Of a DNA stretch of 15,120 nt, positions 8,195-14,925 are shown in pieces. Where the stretch lies: assembly GCA_905203645.1 (NCBI GenBank), contig CAJKWP010000029.1:1-15120 (forward strand), written 5' to 3'. The notes beneath the pieces were generated by a model that worked only from the letters and a program-made list of their open reading frames with translations, did no database searches and was not told the origin of the DNA. Numbering within the stretch: position 1 is the stretch's first letter; each line of letters starts with the position of its first letter. This stretch comes from an uncultured Christensenella sp. Lineage in GTDB: Bacteria; Bacillota; Clostridia; Christensenellales; UBA1242. The translations under genes were made by a program, and so were the position numbers.

Positions 8195-9397
8195 TTACTC
8201 CTCGTCTTCAAGCAATTCCAAAAATTTGTATGCTTCATCTTTTTCCATAAATCTTGCCACAGGGTAACGATACGCCGTTTCCCTGAAAGCGTTTTCAATA
8301 ATTTTTTCAAAATCGCCACGTTTTACTTGTTTGCAATATTGTGGCAATCCAATTTCGCGTATAAGAGTTGCAACTTTTTCAATGAACAATTTTGACAAAA
8401 TATCTTCGCCCAAACTTTCGTCAAGACCAATTGCCAAGCCAAGTTCGGCAAGTTTTTTGCTGCATTTTTCTTGTTGGAATCTGAGTGTGCGAACAAGCAC
8501 CATAGCGATTGCTTCGCCATGTGGGATGTGATAAAAAGCACCAAGTTGATGAGCAAATGCGTGTGCATAACCCACCATTTCATTGTTCATCGAAATACCC
8601 GCCAAATAACTTGCTTTGAGCATCTTTCCCCTTGCGTCAAGATTTTCAGGTTCTTCGACACAAGTTTTCAAGTTTTCAAAAATCATTTTTACAGCGGTTG
8701 GCGCATAAAAATCATGACCATCTTTTGTGTTTGTAGAAATGTACGACTCAATTGCGTGTGAAAGAGCATCGATTCCAGTTGATGCAACAAGTTTTGCAGG
8801 TGCACCCAACATCAATACTGGGTCCAACACCGCAAGGTCTGGAACAATCTTTGGACTTACTATTGTGCGTTTTTGACCCGTGCTGTCAGAAATAACTGCA
8901 ATAAAGGTTGTTTCAGAGCCAGTGCCTGCCGTTGTTGGAACAGCAAAAAGTGGCAAAGGCTTTTTGTAAATTTTCAAAACGCCAGCAAGTTTGCTGAGTG
9001 GTTTGTCGTTTGTTACACCTGCACAAACTATTTTTGACAAATCCATAACTGAACCGCCGCCGATTGCAACAATCACGTCTGCACCGTCTTCGATTGCAAC
9101 ACGTTTAACTTCTTCACAAAGATTGAAAGTAGGCTCACCTTCCACCTTGTCAAAAACGAAAAACTTTATATTTGACGCTTTAAACTTGTCATAAAGTGGT
9201 TGCAGTTTTTGACTTCCCGACAAAAATGGTGCGGTTACAATCAACACGTTGTTATAATTTTTCATTTTGCAATAATTTACAATTCTTACAAGGCTGCCTT
9301 CACCTTCAACCAATGGCGCTTTTGGAACATTTAAGCACTTTGAAAAAACTTTCAAACACCATGTGGTTATTTTTGGATACAATGTTCTTATACTCAT
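8195..9397 (-). CDS. Iron-containing alcohol dehydrogenase (400 aa)
   Basis: Group III metal-dependent alcohol dehydrogenase, a cytoplasmic NAD(P)H-linked oxidoreductase that interconverts alcohols and aldehydes in fermentation. The Rossmann part shows GGGSVMD (113-119) and PTTAGTGSE (154-162). The metal site is complete: D210 and H214 in GIDALSHAIES, H279 in GYAHAFAH and H293 in IPHGEA, with the family's 14-residue spacing between the last two His. About 20-25 extra N-terminal residues come before the usual start of the fold. The SD AAGGAG lies 5 bases before the ATG. The natural substrate (butanol, 1,3-propanediol, lactaldehyde or another) cannot be told from sequence. It is co-transcribed with dtd, which suggests no obvious shared pathway. 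Confidence 0.93.
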   Translation of the reverse strand: MSIRTLYPKITTWCLKVFSKCLNVPKAPLVEGEGSLVRIVNYCKMKNYNNVLIVTAPFLSGSQKLQPLYDKFKASNIKFFVFDKVEGEPTFNLCEEVKRVAIEDGADVIVAIGGGSVMDLSKIVCAGVTNDKPLSKLAGVLKIYKKPLPLFAVPTTAGTGSETTFIAVISDSTGQKRTIVSPKIVPDLAVLDPVLMLGAPAKLVASTGIDALSHAIESYISTNTKDGHDFYAPTAVKMIFENLKTCVEEPENLDARGKMLKASYLAGISMNNEMVGYAHAFAHQLGAFYHIPHGEAIAMVLVRTLRFQQEKCSKKLAELGLAIGLDESLGEDILSKLFIEKVATLIREIGLPQYCKQVKRGDFEKIIENAFRETAYRYPVARFMEKDEAYKFLELLEDEE

Positions 9398-9433
9398 ACA
9401 AACTCCTTCTTTGAAAAGCTATATTGTGATTAT

Positions 9434-9462
9434 ATTTTAACACATATAAAAATTATTTCCAA
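9434..9462 (-). promoter_or_regulatory. Candidate promoter of the alcohol dehydrogenase–dtd pair
   Basis: On the minus strand TTGGAA (9457-9462) and TAAAAT (9434-9439) are separated by 17 bases, about 40 bases before the alcohol dehydrogenase ATG. A perfect TATAAT (9429-9434) overlaps the next few bases but has no good -35 partner. The -10 region sits within an imperfect TGTG…CACA dyad (9425-9444), which could be an operator. Confidence 0.5.
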
Positions 9463-9514
9463 ATAATACAAAAAGTATTTGTCAAAAAACGTACTCGAAC
9501 GCACGGTATTCAAA

Positions 9515-9544
9515 AAAAAATTATGAAATATTCCATAATTTTTT
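9515..9544 (-). terminator. A/T-rich terminator after the second membrane protein
   Basis: An 11-bp inverted repeat (9515-9525 paired with 9534-9544, 8-base loop) is followed on the minus strand by a T run formed from A9512-A9520. It begins at the last base of the stop codon of the upstream gene. Only one G-C pair is present, so it may be a weak terminator. Confidence 0.6.
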
Positions 9545-10488
9545 CAAACGTCGATTTTCATGTCTTTGTAAAGCCCAAAGTGATCTTTTGCATATTCCAA
9601 AATTTTGGACTTGGTTTCAACGTTATAATTGTAAATTTGTGTAGTGTACGTTTTGCATTCTGCCCAAAGTCCAAGTGCGCCAAGTGCGTATTCTTCTTCG
9701 GAAACTATTTTGAGTATGTATCCCGTTTTGCGGTCAATAGTAAGTGTCAAATTGATTTTGTGCATATCAACTTGGTCACATTCTTTTTTGAACATTTCCG
9801 CATATTCCGAATCGTTGAGCATACTTTGATTGAAAATAAGTTTTACTTCATAAGTATTTTTGTCTTTTTTGAAATATGCAGCACGAGCATTGGTTGAATC
9901 AAATTTGATGAAAAAGTCGTTTGTGTGAGCGTGTTTGTCAGTGTATAGAAAATCTTCAAATTTTGTTTTGTCGCCAGAAATATCTTCATTTGTAAATTTG
10001 TAAGTCTTGTTTGCGAAATTGTAATTTGTTGTTTGTCTTAACAAAGTCGTTTCAGAATTTGAATAGTTGCTTTGAAAAAATTTGCCGGTGCTGAACAATT
10101 TTGTTGAGTTTGTTGACCAAGAAAGCAATACATCATGATTTTTGTGTCTGTATCTTTCCATAAAAATATTTACACTTCCCAAACCAGCAGCGTCGGTCGT
10201 GTTTGTTTGCGTGCAATAAAAATCCAAATTGTCAAGTTGTTTTATGCTGTACATAGCTGCTTCCATACCAGTACGGAATACAGGTGGCGTATCGATTGCA
10301 GTGTTGTCATCATCTGGTTTTATGATTGGTTCTTCGATTGGTGCATCGTCGCTTGGTTTTGATGGATCAGCATTTATTATTCCACTTTTTACAGAAGAAA
10401 AATAAAAATTGACACCAAAAATTGATGCTATGACCAAAATCAGCAATATTAACACCAAATTATACTTTTTGCTTGAGTATTCTTTCAT
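9544..10488 (-). CDS. Membrane-anchored exported protein, paralogue 2 (314 aa)
   Basis: Function not recognised. Residues 10-31 form a single hydrophobic segment after a lysine-containing N-terminus, with no lipobox cysteine, so the protein is probably N-terminally anchored with its bulk outside the cell. A proline- and acid-rich linker follows (about 41-69), then one globular domain of about 240 residues rich in Tyr, Asn and Thr. It shares with its upstream neighbour FxxGMxAxMY (71-80), YRHxNHD (113-119), LLRQTTNY (149-156), NTYEVKLIFNQ (211-221) and LTIDRKTGY (249-257). The repeated strand-like pattern and TIDxKTG element recall LolA/LppX-like or DUF6612-type lipoprotein domains, but this is only a guess. 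The SD AAGGAT overlaps the stop region of the preceding gene; the gap is 2 bases. Confidence 0.85.
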   Translation of the reverse strand: MKEYSSKKYNLVLILLILVIASIFGVNFYFSSVKSGIINADPSKPSDDAPIEEPIIKPDDDNTAIDTPPVFRTGMEAAMYSIKQLDNLDFYCTQTNTTDAAGLGSVNIFMERYRHKNHDVLLSWSTNSTKLFSTGKFFQSNYSNSETTLLRQTTNYNFANKTYKFTNEDISGDKTKFEDFLYTDKHAHTNDFFIKFDSTNARAAYFKKDKNTYEVKLIFNQSMLNDSEYAEMFKKECDQVDMHKINLTLTIDRKTGYILKIVSEEEYALGALGLWAECKTYTTQIYNYNVETKSKILEYAKDHFGLYKDMKIDV

Positions 10489-10490
10489 TT

Positions 10491-11429
10491 TTATCCTTGC
10501 AACGTCAAGCCAAATTCTTGGTTGACAAAATTTAACACTTCACTTTTTGCATCTTGCATATATGTGTACAAACATTTACATTGGCACGTACAATTTACGT
10601 AACCAATTACTGGAAGTTTTACTGAAAATACTTCGTCAGTCACCGCTTTCAAAAGGTATCCCGTTTTTTTGTCAATAGTAAACGTGATATTAAGTTTTGA
10701 CATATTGACATCACTTACTCCGCGTCCCATCATATTTTTTGTATACTGCAAATCATTAAGATACTTTTGATTTAGTATAATTTTTATTTCATATGTATCT
10801 TTGTTTGATTTGTTAAAATATCCAACTCTCCCCATGTTGCGTTCAAAATTTATGTGAAAGTTATTGTAATCAGACCTGAGATCATTGTATTCAAAAGTAG
10901 TTGGCAGTTCACCTTCAATTTTGTCATTCTTTGTAAAATTGTGAGTCTTGTTTTGATAACTGTAATTTGTTGTTTGTCTTACTAATGTTTGTTTGCCATT
11001 TGTATAAGTTGCCTCATAAAATTTGCCGATATCAATAACATTGAGTGTAGAGGTCGAATAACCGCTTAAAATATCGTGATTTTGGTGACGATATTTTGTG
11101 ATTATCATGTCAACTTGTCCAACACCACCACTTACAAATGAACTTGAATACAAACACTTGAAGTCCATTCCAGTCTTCAATTTGTCAAGTGCGTACATAA
11201 CAGCATCCATTCCGTTTGAAAATACTGGTTTTGAAGGAGTGTTACCCTTGTCATCGCTTGGGATATCTGGTGGAGTAACTGGGTCTTCCTGAGCAGGCTC
11301 ATTTGGGTCAACTTCGGCATTGCTGTTTCCACCGACTGCACCAAAGTACATATTCAAACCGAAAATAAGCGCAATGACAAGCACCATTCCAATAATAAAA
11401 ATATTAAATTTTCTTCCAGAATAAGTCAT
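10491..11429 (-). CDS. Membrane-anchored exported protein, paralogue 1 (312 aa)
   Basis: Function not recognised; a clear tandem paralogue of the gene immediately downstream. The ATG at 11429 is chosen because AAAGGTG (11435-11441) lies just upstream; a longer reading frame from 11483 has no such site and would start inside the promoter region. A single membrane segment at residues 9-31 has no lipobox. It is followed by an acidic, proline-rich linker (35-68) and a globular outer domain with FxxGMDAVMY (70-79), YRHQNHD (113-119), LVRQTTNY (149-156), DTYEIKIILNQ (211-221) and FTIDKKTGY (250-258). Near the C-terminus it has a Cys array CTCQCKC (280-286) that the paralogue lacks; this could bind metal or form disulfides. 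The two genes are surely co-transcribed. Confidence 0.85.
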   Translation of the reverse strand: MTYSGRKFNIFIIGMVLVIALIFGLNMYFGAVGGNSNAEVDPNEPAQEDPVTPPDIPSDDKGNTPSKPVFSNGMDAVMYALDKLKTGMDFKCLYSSSFVSGGVGQVDMIITKYRHQNHDILSGYSTSTLNVIDIGKFYEATYTNGKQTLVRQTTNYSYQNKTHNFTKNDKIEGELPTTFEYNDLRSDYNNFHINFERNMGRVGYFNKSNKDTYEIKIILNQKYLNDLQYTKNMMGRGVSDVNMSKLNITFTIDKKTGYLLKAVTDEVFSVKLPVIGYVNCTCQCKCLYTYMQDAKSEVLNFVNQEFGLTLQG

Positions 11430-11434
11430 TTTAT

Positions 11435-11441
11435 CACCTTT
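11435..11441 (-). promoter_or_regulatory. Ribosome binding site that decides the start of paralogue 1
   Basis: AAAGGTG lies 5 bases upstream of the ATG at 11427-11429. It favours this start over the in-frame ATG 54 bases further upstream. Confidence 0.75.
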
Positions 11442-11464
11442 AAAAATTTTGATACAAACAAAAA

Positions 11465-11491
11465 AACATAAAGAATTTGTCAAAATGTCAA
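11465..11491 (-). promoter_or_regulatory. Candidate promoter of the paired membrane-protein genes
   Basis: Two TTGACA hexamers in tandem lie on the minus strand 50-60 bases before the ATG. The best partner is TATGTT with a 15-base spacer to the first hexamer. The -35 match is perfect but the -10 is weak, which would fit an activated promoter or a site read differently from the consensus. Confidence 0.4.
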
Positions 11492-11728
11492 CCTTTGAGC
11501 GTTGTAGAAAAGTATTAAATTGAAAATATGTAAAAACAAGTTAGCCTTGAATTTTATGTTTGTTTCAAATCTTAAAATTATATATTTCAAGATCAAGACA
11601 TATTTTAATATATTTTAGTTTAAATTTCAATACTTTTATGTATTTTTTTTAAGTTTTCTTAAAAAAACGGAAATTTTGCAACATCTACACTTTATACCAT
11701 GTTATTACAAAAGTTCGTTGACCTGTTG

Positions 11729-12526
11729 TCAATAATGTATTTGCAAATTTGCTTTCAATATTCCCTCTTTGCACCCGCAATCATATCTTTGACTTTTTGT
11801 TGGACAGCAGATAACATTTTCGCTTTGAGCAAGTGTTCCTATTGCAGTTGTAAGGTAAATTTCACCATTGACTTTTGGCGTGTTTTTAAGGACTTCAAAT
11901 ATTTTGTCATTCAAAATATATCTTCCGATGATGGCTTGATTGAGTACGTTGTTGTTTTTGGGTTTTTCAATTATGTTTGTTATTTTCAAAAAGTCGTCAT
12001 TTTCCTGTACCTGTATCATTCCAAACTTATGGTTTTCTTTTACATCAATCGGCATGCTTGAAACAACGCACGCATTGTGTTTTTTGCTTTCTTCAATTAT
12101 TTGTTTTATTACAGGTTCACCAAAAAAAATATCGTCACCATTAGCAACGACAAAATACTTGCCCTTCAAATATCTTTGACATTCCAATATTGCGCCGCCG
12201 CTTCCGTTTGGAAACTTTGAATAGACCGCTTTTATCTTTGGAAATTTTCTTTGTTTTATTTCTTGATAATACGGACTGTTTTTTTGTTTCAAAATTTCAA
12301 GCAATCTTTTTTGATTTTCGAAATGTTTCAATACCACTTTTGTGTCCATAAACTTTGGCAAGACAAAATATATATTTTCTATTCCCGAAACTTTTGCTTC
12401 ATCAACTATGTACTCAATCACTGGCTTTGTACCAACGGGTATCATGCACTTTGGCACAGAGTATGCAAAAGGATAGCATCTTGTTCCAAGTCCTGCAAGT
12501 AACACAATACAATCTTTGATTTCCAT
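11729..12526 (-). CDS. galU: UTP–glucose-1-phosphate uridylyltransferase-type nucleotidyltransferase (265 aa)
   Basis: GalU makes UDP-glucose from UTP and glucose-1-phosphate for glycolipids, wall polymers and capsule. Visible are LLAGLGTRCYP (9-19), the activator-loop Lys in VPKCMIPVGTKP (24-35), EYIVDEA (38-44), PNGSGGAIL (106-114, family PLGLGHAVL), GDD (130-132), IIGRYILNDKIFEVL (199-213), GEIYLTTAI (221-229) and QRYDCGCKEGILKA (246-259). It is shorter than the usual 290-300 aa. The ATG at 12526 is preferred because GGAGGA (12531-12536) lies just before it. An in-frame ATG at 12559 would put the first codons inside the upstream terminator hairpin. A GalU paralogue using another sugar phosphate cannot be excluded. 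Confidence 0.87.
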   Translation of the reverse strand: MEIKDCIVLLAGLGTRCYPFAYSVPKCMIPVGTKPVIEYIVDEAKVSGIENIYFVLPKFMDTKVVLKHFENQKRLLEILKQKNSPYYQEIKQRKFPKIKAVYSKFPNGSGGAILECQRYLKGKYFVVANGDDIFFGEPVIKQIIEESKKHNACVVSSMPIDVKENHKFGMIQVQENDDFLKITNIIEKPKNNNVLNQAIIGRYILNDKIFEVLKNTPKVNGEIYLTTAIGTLAQSENVICCPTKSQRYDCGCKEGILKANLQIHY

Positions 12527-12530
12527 TTTA

Positions 12531-12536
12531 TCCTCC
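12531..12536 (-). promoter_or_regulatory. Ribosome binding site that decides the galU start
   Basis: GGAGGA is placed 4 bases before the ATG at 12524-12526 and is complementary to the intact anti-SD CCTCC seen in the 16S gene of this window. Confidence 0.8.
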
Positions 12537-12547
12537 AAAACAAAAAA

Positions 12548-12577
12548 ACTTGTGCACAAAATATTTTATGCACAAGT
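12548..12577 (-). terminator. Intrinsic terminator after the second HipT-like gene
   Basis: A perfect 9-bp inverted repeat (12548-12556 with 12569-12577) with a 12-base loop is followed on the minus strand by seven T (from A12542-A12548). It stands 23 bases after the stop of the kinase gene and only 11 bases before the galU ribosome binding site, so it ends the hip-like transcript. Confidence 0.82.
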
Positions 12578-12592
12578 ATTTTATTTTGCCAA
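12563..12592 (-). promoter_or_regulatory. Likely galU promoter overlapping a terminator
   Basis: On the minus strand TTGGCA (12587-12592) and TAAAAT (12563-12568) are spaced by 18 bases, each matching consensus at 5 of 6 positions. The -10 box lies in the loop of the terminator hairpin, so a new transcript would start within the right arm and would not itself form the full hairpin. It gives galU a short leader containing the SD. Confidence 0.5.
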
Positions 12593-12599
12593 ACAAACA

Positions 12600-13541
12600 T
12601 CAAAATTCAAAATTAAATCTTTTTCGTTTGAACAATGCGTTTTCTTTTATGGTGCCATCAAGCACTTTTTTTGCAATCTTTATTGTATCCCCAGTTATTT
12701 TGTATCCAGGGTTTTCTTTGGTTATTTGATTGTACAATTCATCCAAATTTAATTTTTTGAAGTTTTCCGTGACCATTTTCAAATATGGGTTGAACATGAC
12801 CTGCTTGGAAATTATTTTTGCTACACTTTCAAAATCTGTGCAATCTTCGGTTCCAAACAAAAGTTTTGTATTTTTCAAAACTTTTTGTGGCAATGGAGCG
12901 TCATTGTCAATACTGTTTATGATGCTTATACGTTTGTCAAACGACTCACTGCCAAAAATTTGGCTGTTGTCATAAATTGGAGCAAGGCTGACTTCCCAAA
13001 CGTTTTGATCAACTTTTTTCAAAAGATATTCGATATTTCTTGGTGCGCGATCGGTGTTGAGTGTAAACGTATCAAAAATCAACATTTTAAACAAAGAATT
13101 TTGAATTTTTCGTTTGTTATAAATTATTTTACCTTTGTATTTTGCTTGTGCGTCAATCAAAAAATTTTCAAGACCTTCAATCTGATTTTCGATTGTGTTT
13201 CCTTGTGCTTGGCAATAACTGACAAGTGCTTGTCCATTGAGTTTCAAATTTTGACCACCTTTGGTGTAATCTTCACAAGCAACACCACGAATTTTGTTTC
13301 CGCCTTTGTCCACAAAGACTGCGGGAAAATATTTGACAGCATCGATTCCAACGGCATCAGCAATATATCCAGCCAAAATTTCATAATCAGCATTTGTGAC
13401 AAAGTTTTCACCTTTGAAAAAATAGCGTTTGCCATCATTTTCAAAAAACAACCAAACTCTTTTGTCACTTTGAACAAATTTAGGTTCAATCGTTTTTTCG
13501 TCGATAACAAGATATCCGTCTTGATTACGTTTCAAATTCAT
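12600..13541 (-). CDS. HipA/HipT-like protein kinase B (313 aa)
   Basis: A HipA-superfamily serine/threonine kinase in the short form that lacks the N-terminal subdomain, as in HipT and CtkA. Kinase features in order are the ATP-site lysine in RYFFKG (K43), a helix with E54, the catalytic loop TLNTDRAPRN (D164, N169) and the metal-binding LAPIYDNS (D191). All key residues are present, so activity is plausible. HipT of E. coli O127 phosphorylates tryptophanyl-tRNA synthetase; the target here is unknown. The ATG overlaps the stop of the small upstream gene (ATGA) and has the SD GAGGT, so the two are coupled. It ends the three-gene group just before a terminator. It is a distant paralogue of the kinase encoded at 13890-14807. 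Confidence 0.85.
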   Translation of the reverse strand: MNLKRNQDGYLVIDEKTIEPKFVQSDKRVWLFFENDGKRYFFKGENFVTNADYEILAGYIADAVGIDAVKYFPAVFVDKGGNKIRGVACEDYTKGGQNLKLNGQALVSYCQAQGNTIENQIEGLENFLIDAQAKYKGKIIYNKRKIQNSLFKMLIFDTFTLNTDRAPRNIEYLLKKVDQNVWEVSLAPIYDNSQIFGSESFDKRISIINSIDNDAPLPQKVLKNTKLLFGTEDCTDFESVAKIISKQVMFNPYLKMVTENFKKLNLDELYNQITKENPGYKITGDTIKIAKKVLDGTIKENALFKRKRFNFEF

Positions 13542-13879
13542 CTTTTTACCTCGTCTTTTTCAAACGTTTTCAAATAAAAATCGTTTTTGTCAAAATCAAG
13601 GTGTGAAAGCGCGACAAGTTTTTGAAAGTCGTCGAAATCATCACCTATGTTTGCGCGACTTTTGTAAAATTCACTTTGCGCACAATCCAAAAAACCACGC
13701 AAAAACAATGGCAACGTATCAAGTTTTTTGTGATCACTTTCAAACATATCATAAACCGCACCAAGTGGGTATTTTTGTTTGAATTGATTTTCACCCACCA
13801 AATTGGAAGTATAATAAAATTCACCGTTTTTGAAGTCCAATCTTCCAAGCACCAAGTTTTTGAAACACAATGCCAACAT
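13538..13879 (-). CDS. Small HipS-like protein (HipA N-subdomain 1-like, 113 aa)
   Basis: A small protein lying between two HipT-like kinases. The start at 13879 is chosen because TAAGGAG ends 6 bases before its ATG; this SD includes the stop codon of the first kinase. An in-frame ATG ten codons upstream has no such site. The sequence reads like the N-terminal β-rich subdomain of HipA: short strands with LVLGRLDF (9-16), GEFYYTSN (19-26), then YPLGAVYDMF (37-46), LPLFLRGFL (56-64) and DDFQKLVAL (83-91). In HipBST systems this piece is a separate protein, HipS, that neutralises HipT. The match is by pattern and context only, without an alignment. No DNA-binding motif or membrane segment is seen. 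Confidence 0.6.
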   Translation of the reverse strand: MLALCFKNLVLGRLDFKNGEFYYTSNLVGENQFKQKYPLGAVYDMFESDHKKLDTLPLFLRGFLDCAQSEFYKSRANIGDDFDDFQKLVALSHLDFDKNDFYLKTFEKDEVKR

Positions 13880-13885
13880 AATGTT

Positions 13886-13892
13886 CTCCTTA
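13886..13892 (-). promoter_or_regulatory. Ribosome binding site overlapping the kinase A stop
   Basis: TAAGGAG contains the TAA stop of the upstream kinase gene and serves the ATG at 13877-13879. It sets the start of the HipS-like protein and implies coupled translation. Confidence 0.8.
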
Positions 13893-14807
13893 TTTTTCAA
13901 ATTCATCAATTTCTTTTATCAAATTTTCGACATCAAAGTCAACTTTCAAAGTCCTTTTCGTCACGTCCCAGCAATTTTTTGCAGCCTGTTTGTAAAGCGG
14001 ATCAAACACGTAACCGGGATAATCGTTTTCAATTTCGGCTATACACTGCTCGATATCGATATTGTAAGCACGAACCGCCAACGTTTTCAATCTTTGATTG
14101 TGATGAAATACTTTCAAAATATCGTTTTTCATTCCGCGATAATCTTGATATTGACTGTAACCTAATATAAAGGCATGATTTTTTACGTAATCGGAAACGT
14201 AATTTTTCGTCGGGTTGTACTTGCCATAACCGCGCTCTTGAAAAGCAAAAATCCAACTGTTGTCAAAAATAGGTGCAAGACAAAACATCCAACCGTCTTT
14301 GCTTTTCTTCAAAAAAAATTCAACGTTTCTTAAATACCTGTCGCTTTGAAAGGTAAGAAAATCAAAAAATATCATGTCGCGCAACTTGTTGTAAAAATCT
14401 CTTTCAAGCTTTACGTTCATTTCGGGTTGCAAAATACTTGTTCTGTTCAGGTATTCTTTTACACCGCTTACTATTCCGTCATACGTGGTTTTTCCAAGCA
14501 AAGCGGAAGACTTGATATCAAAATGCACCGTCAAATTGTCAGCAAAGAAATTTTTTGACATGACACCCAAATATTCTTTGTTTTTTTGATCGACAAATAC
14601 GGCGGGTTCAACGTGCAGCACGTCTATTCCCAGTTTTTCACCGATTTTGGTCGCCAAAAGTTCGGCTTCGAAAATAGTGCCCTGTTCGTCGTTAAATTTG
14701 AAAAAATACCTGTCGTCATCAAAATAAAAACAAGATATCAAATTTTTGTATCTGATTTGAAAATCTTCGCTGAATTTGAAAAAACTGCTTGTGTTTACTT
14801 TTTTCAT
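13890..14807 (-). CDS. HipA/HipT-like protein kinase A (305 aa)
   Basis: First gene of the hip-like group. A short HipA-type kinase with the ATP-site lysine in RYFFKFN (K37), a helix EAELLATKIGEKLGI (47-61), the catalytic loop TFQSDRYLRN (D156, N161) and the metal site LAPIFDNS (D182). It aligns by eye with kinase B at all of these places and in the C-terminal pattern ENDYPGY / KENPGY, but the rest differs greatly, so the duplication is old. The ATG follows a perfect -10 box by 6 bases and has no SD; the next Met (residue 83) is beyond the lysine, so this start is forced and the mRNA may be leaderless. The stop overlaps the SD of the HipS-like gene. The target is unknown. Confidence 0.85.
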   Translation of the reverse strand: MKKVNTSSFFKFSEDFQIRYKNLISCFYFDDDRYFFKFNDEQGTIFEAELLATKIGEKLGIDVLHVEPAVFVDQKNKEYLGVMSKNFFADNLTVHFDIKSSALLGKTTYDGIVSGVKEYLNRTSILQPEMNVKLERDFYNKLRDMIFFDFLTFQSDRYLRNVEFFLKKSKDGWMFCLAPIFDNSWIFAFQERGYGKYNPTKNYVSDYVKNHAFILGYSQYQDYRGMKNDILKVFHHNQRLKTLAVRAYNIDIEQCIAEIENDYPGYVFDPLYKQAAKNCWDVTKRTLKVDFDVENLIKEIDEFEK

Positions 14808-14813
14808 ATCTTT

Positions 14814-14841
14814 ATTATAACATCAAACGAAAATTTTTCAA
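14814..14841 (-). promoter_or_regulatory. Promoter of the hip-like group, likely leaderless
   Basis: On the minus strand TTGAAA (14836-14841), a 16-base spacer and a perfect TATAAT (14814-14819). The start of transcription predicted 7 bases after the -10 box falls on the A of the kinase ATG at 14807. No SD lies between. Confidence 0.65.
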
Positions 14842-14891
14842 GGTTTATTTTTTGAAACTGAAAATCACACTTTGGAAAATAAAAAAAATGC

Positions 14892-14925
14892 AAAAAAAAA
14901 GAACACCTAAGTGTTCTTTTTTTTT
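14892..14925 (-). terminator. Intrinsic terminator downstream of 16S rRNA
   Basis: A GAACAC/GTGTTC stem (14901-14906 with 14911-14916) has a 4-base loop and is flanked by nine A and nine T, which extend the stem to 15 bp. It is symmetrical and could work on both strands; the only clear upstream gene is the 16S on the minus strand, about 130 bases away. Confidence 0.88.

Larger units (their letters stand above)
11430..11728. other. AT-rich intergenic spacer of about 300 bp
   Basis: No gene is supported between galU and the membrane-protein pair. The spacer holds two minus-strand TTGACA boxes 8 bases apart (11486-11491 and 11478-11483), which are likely -35 elements for the membrane-protein pair although the -10 is poor (TATGTT at 11465-11470). 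It also has an unpaired TATAAT-like box (11577-11582) and a perfect 10-bp A/T-only hairpin (11644-11653 with 11658-11667). The hairpin lacks GC pairs and a clean T run after it, so it is not a convincing terminator for galU. A short 5-bp dyad (11718-11722 with 11728-11732) spans the galU stop. Confidence 0.6.

Noticed and set aside
11644..11667. A terminator for galU
   Set aside because: The hairpin is perfect but made almost only of A-T pairs, and on the minus strand it is followed by A rather than T; it is recorded only as part of the spacer.
12527..12559. An upstream in-frame start for galU adding 11 residues
   Set aside because: It would lie within the terminator hairpin and lacks an SD, whereas the ATG at 12526 has GGAGGA.
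12885..13577. A 230-codon open frame on the plus strand
   Set aside because: It lies antisense to kinase B, is rich in Phe, Ile, Cys and Asn as expected from the complement of AT-rich coding DNA, and has no family motif.
13622..14170. A 182-codon plus-strand open frame
   Set aside because: It is antisense to the HipS-like gene and kinase A, both of which have SDs or a promoter and clear motifs; no domain is recognisable in it.
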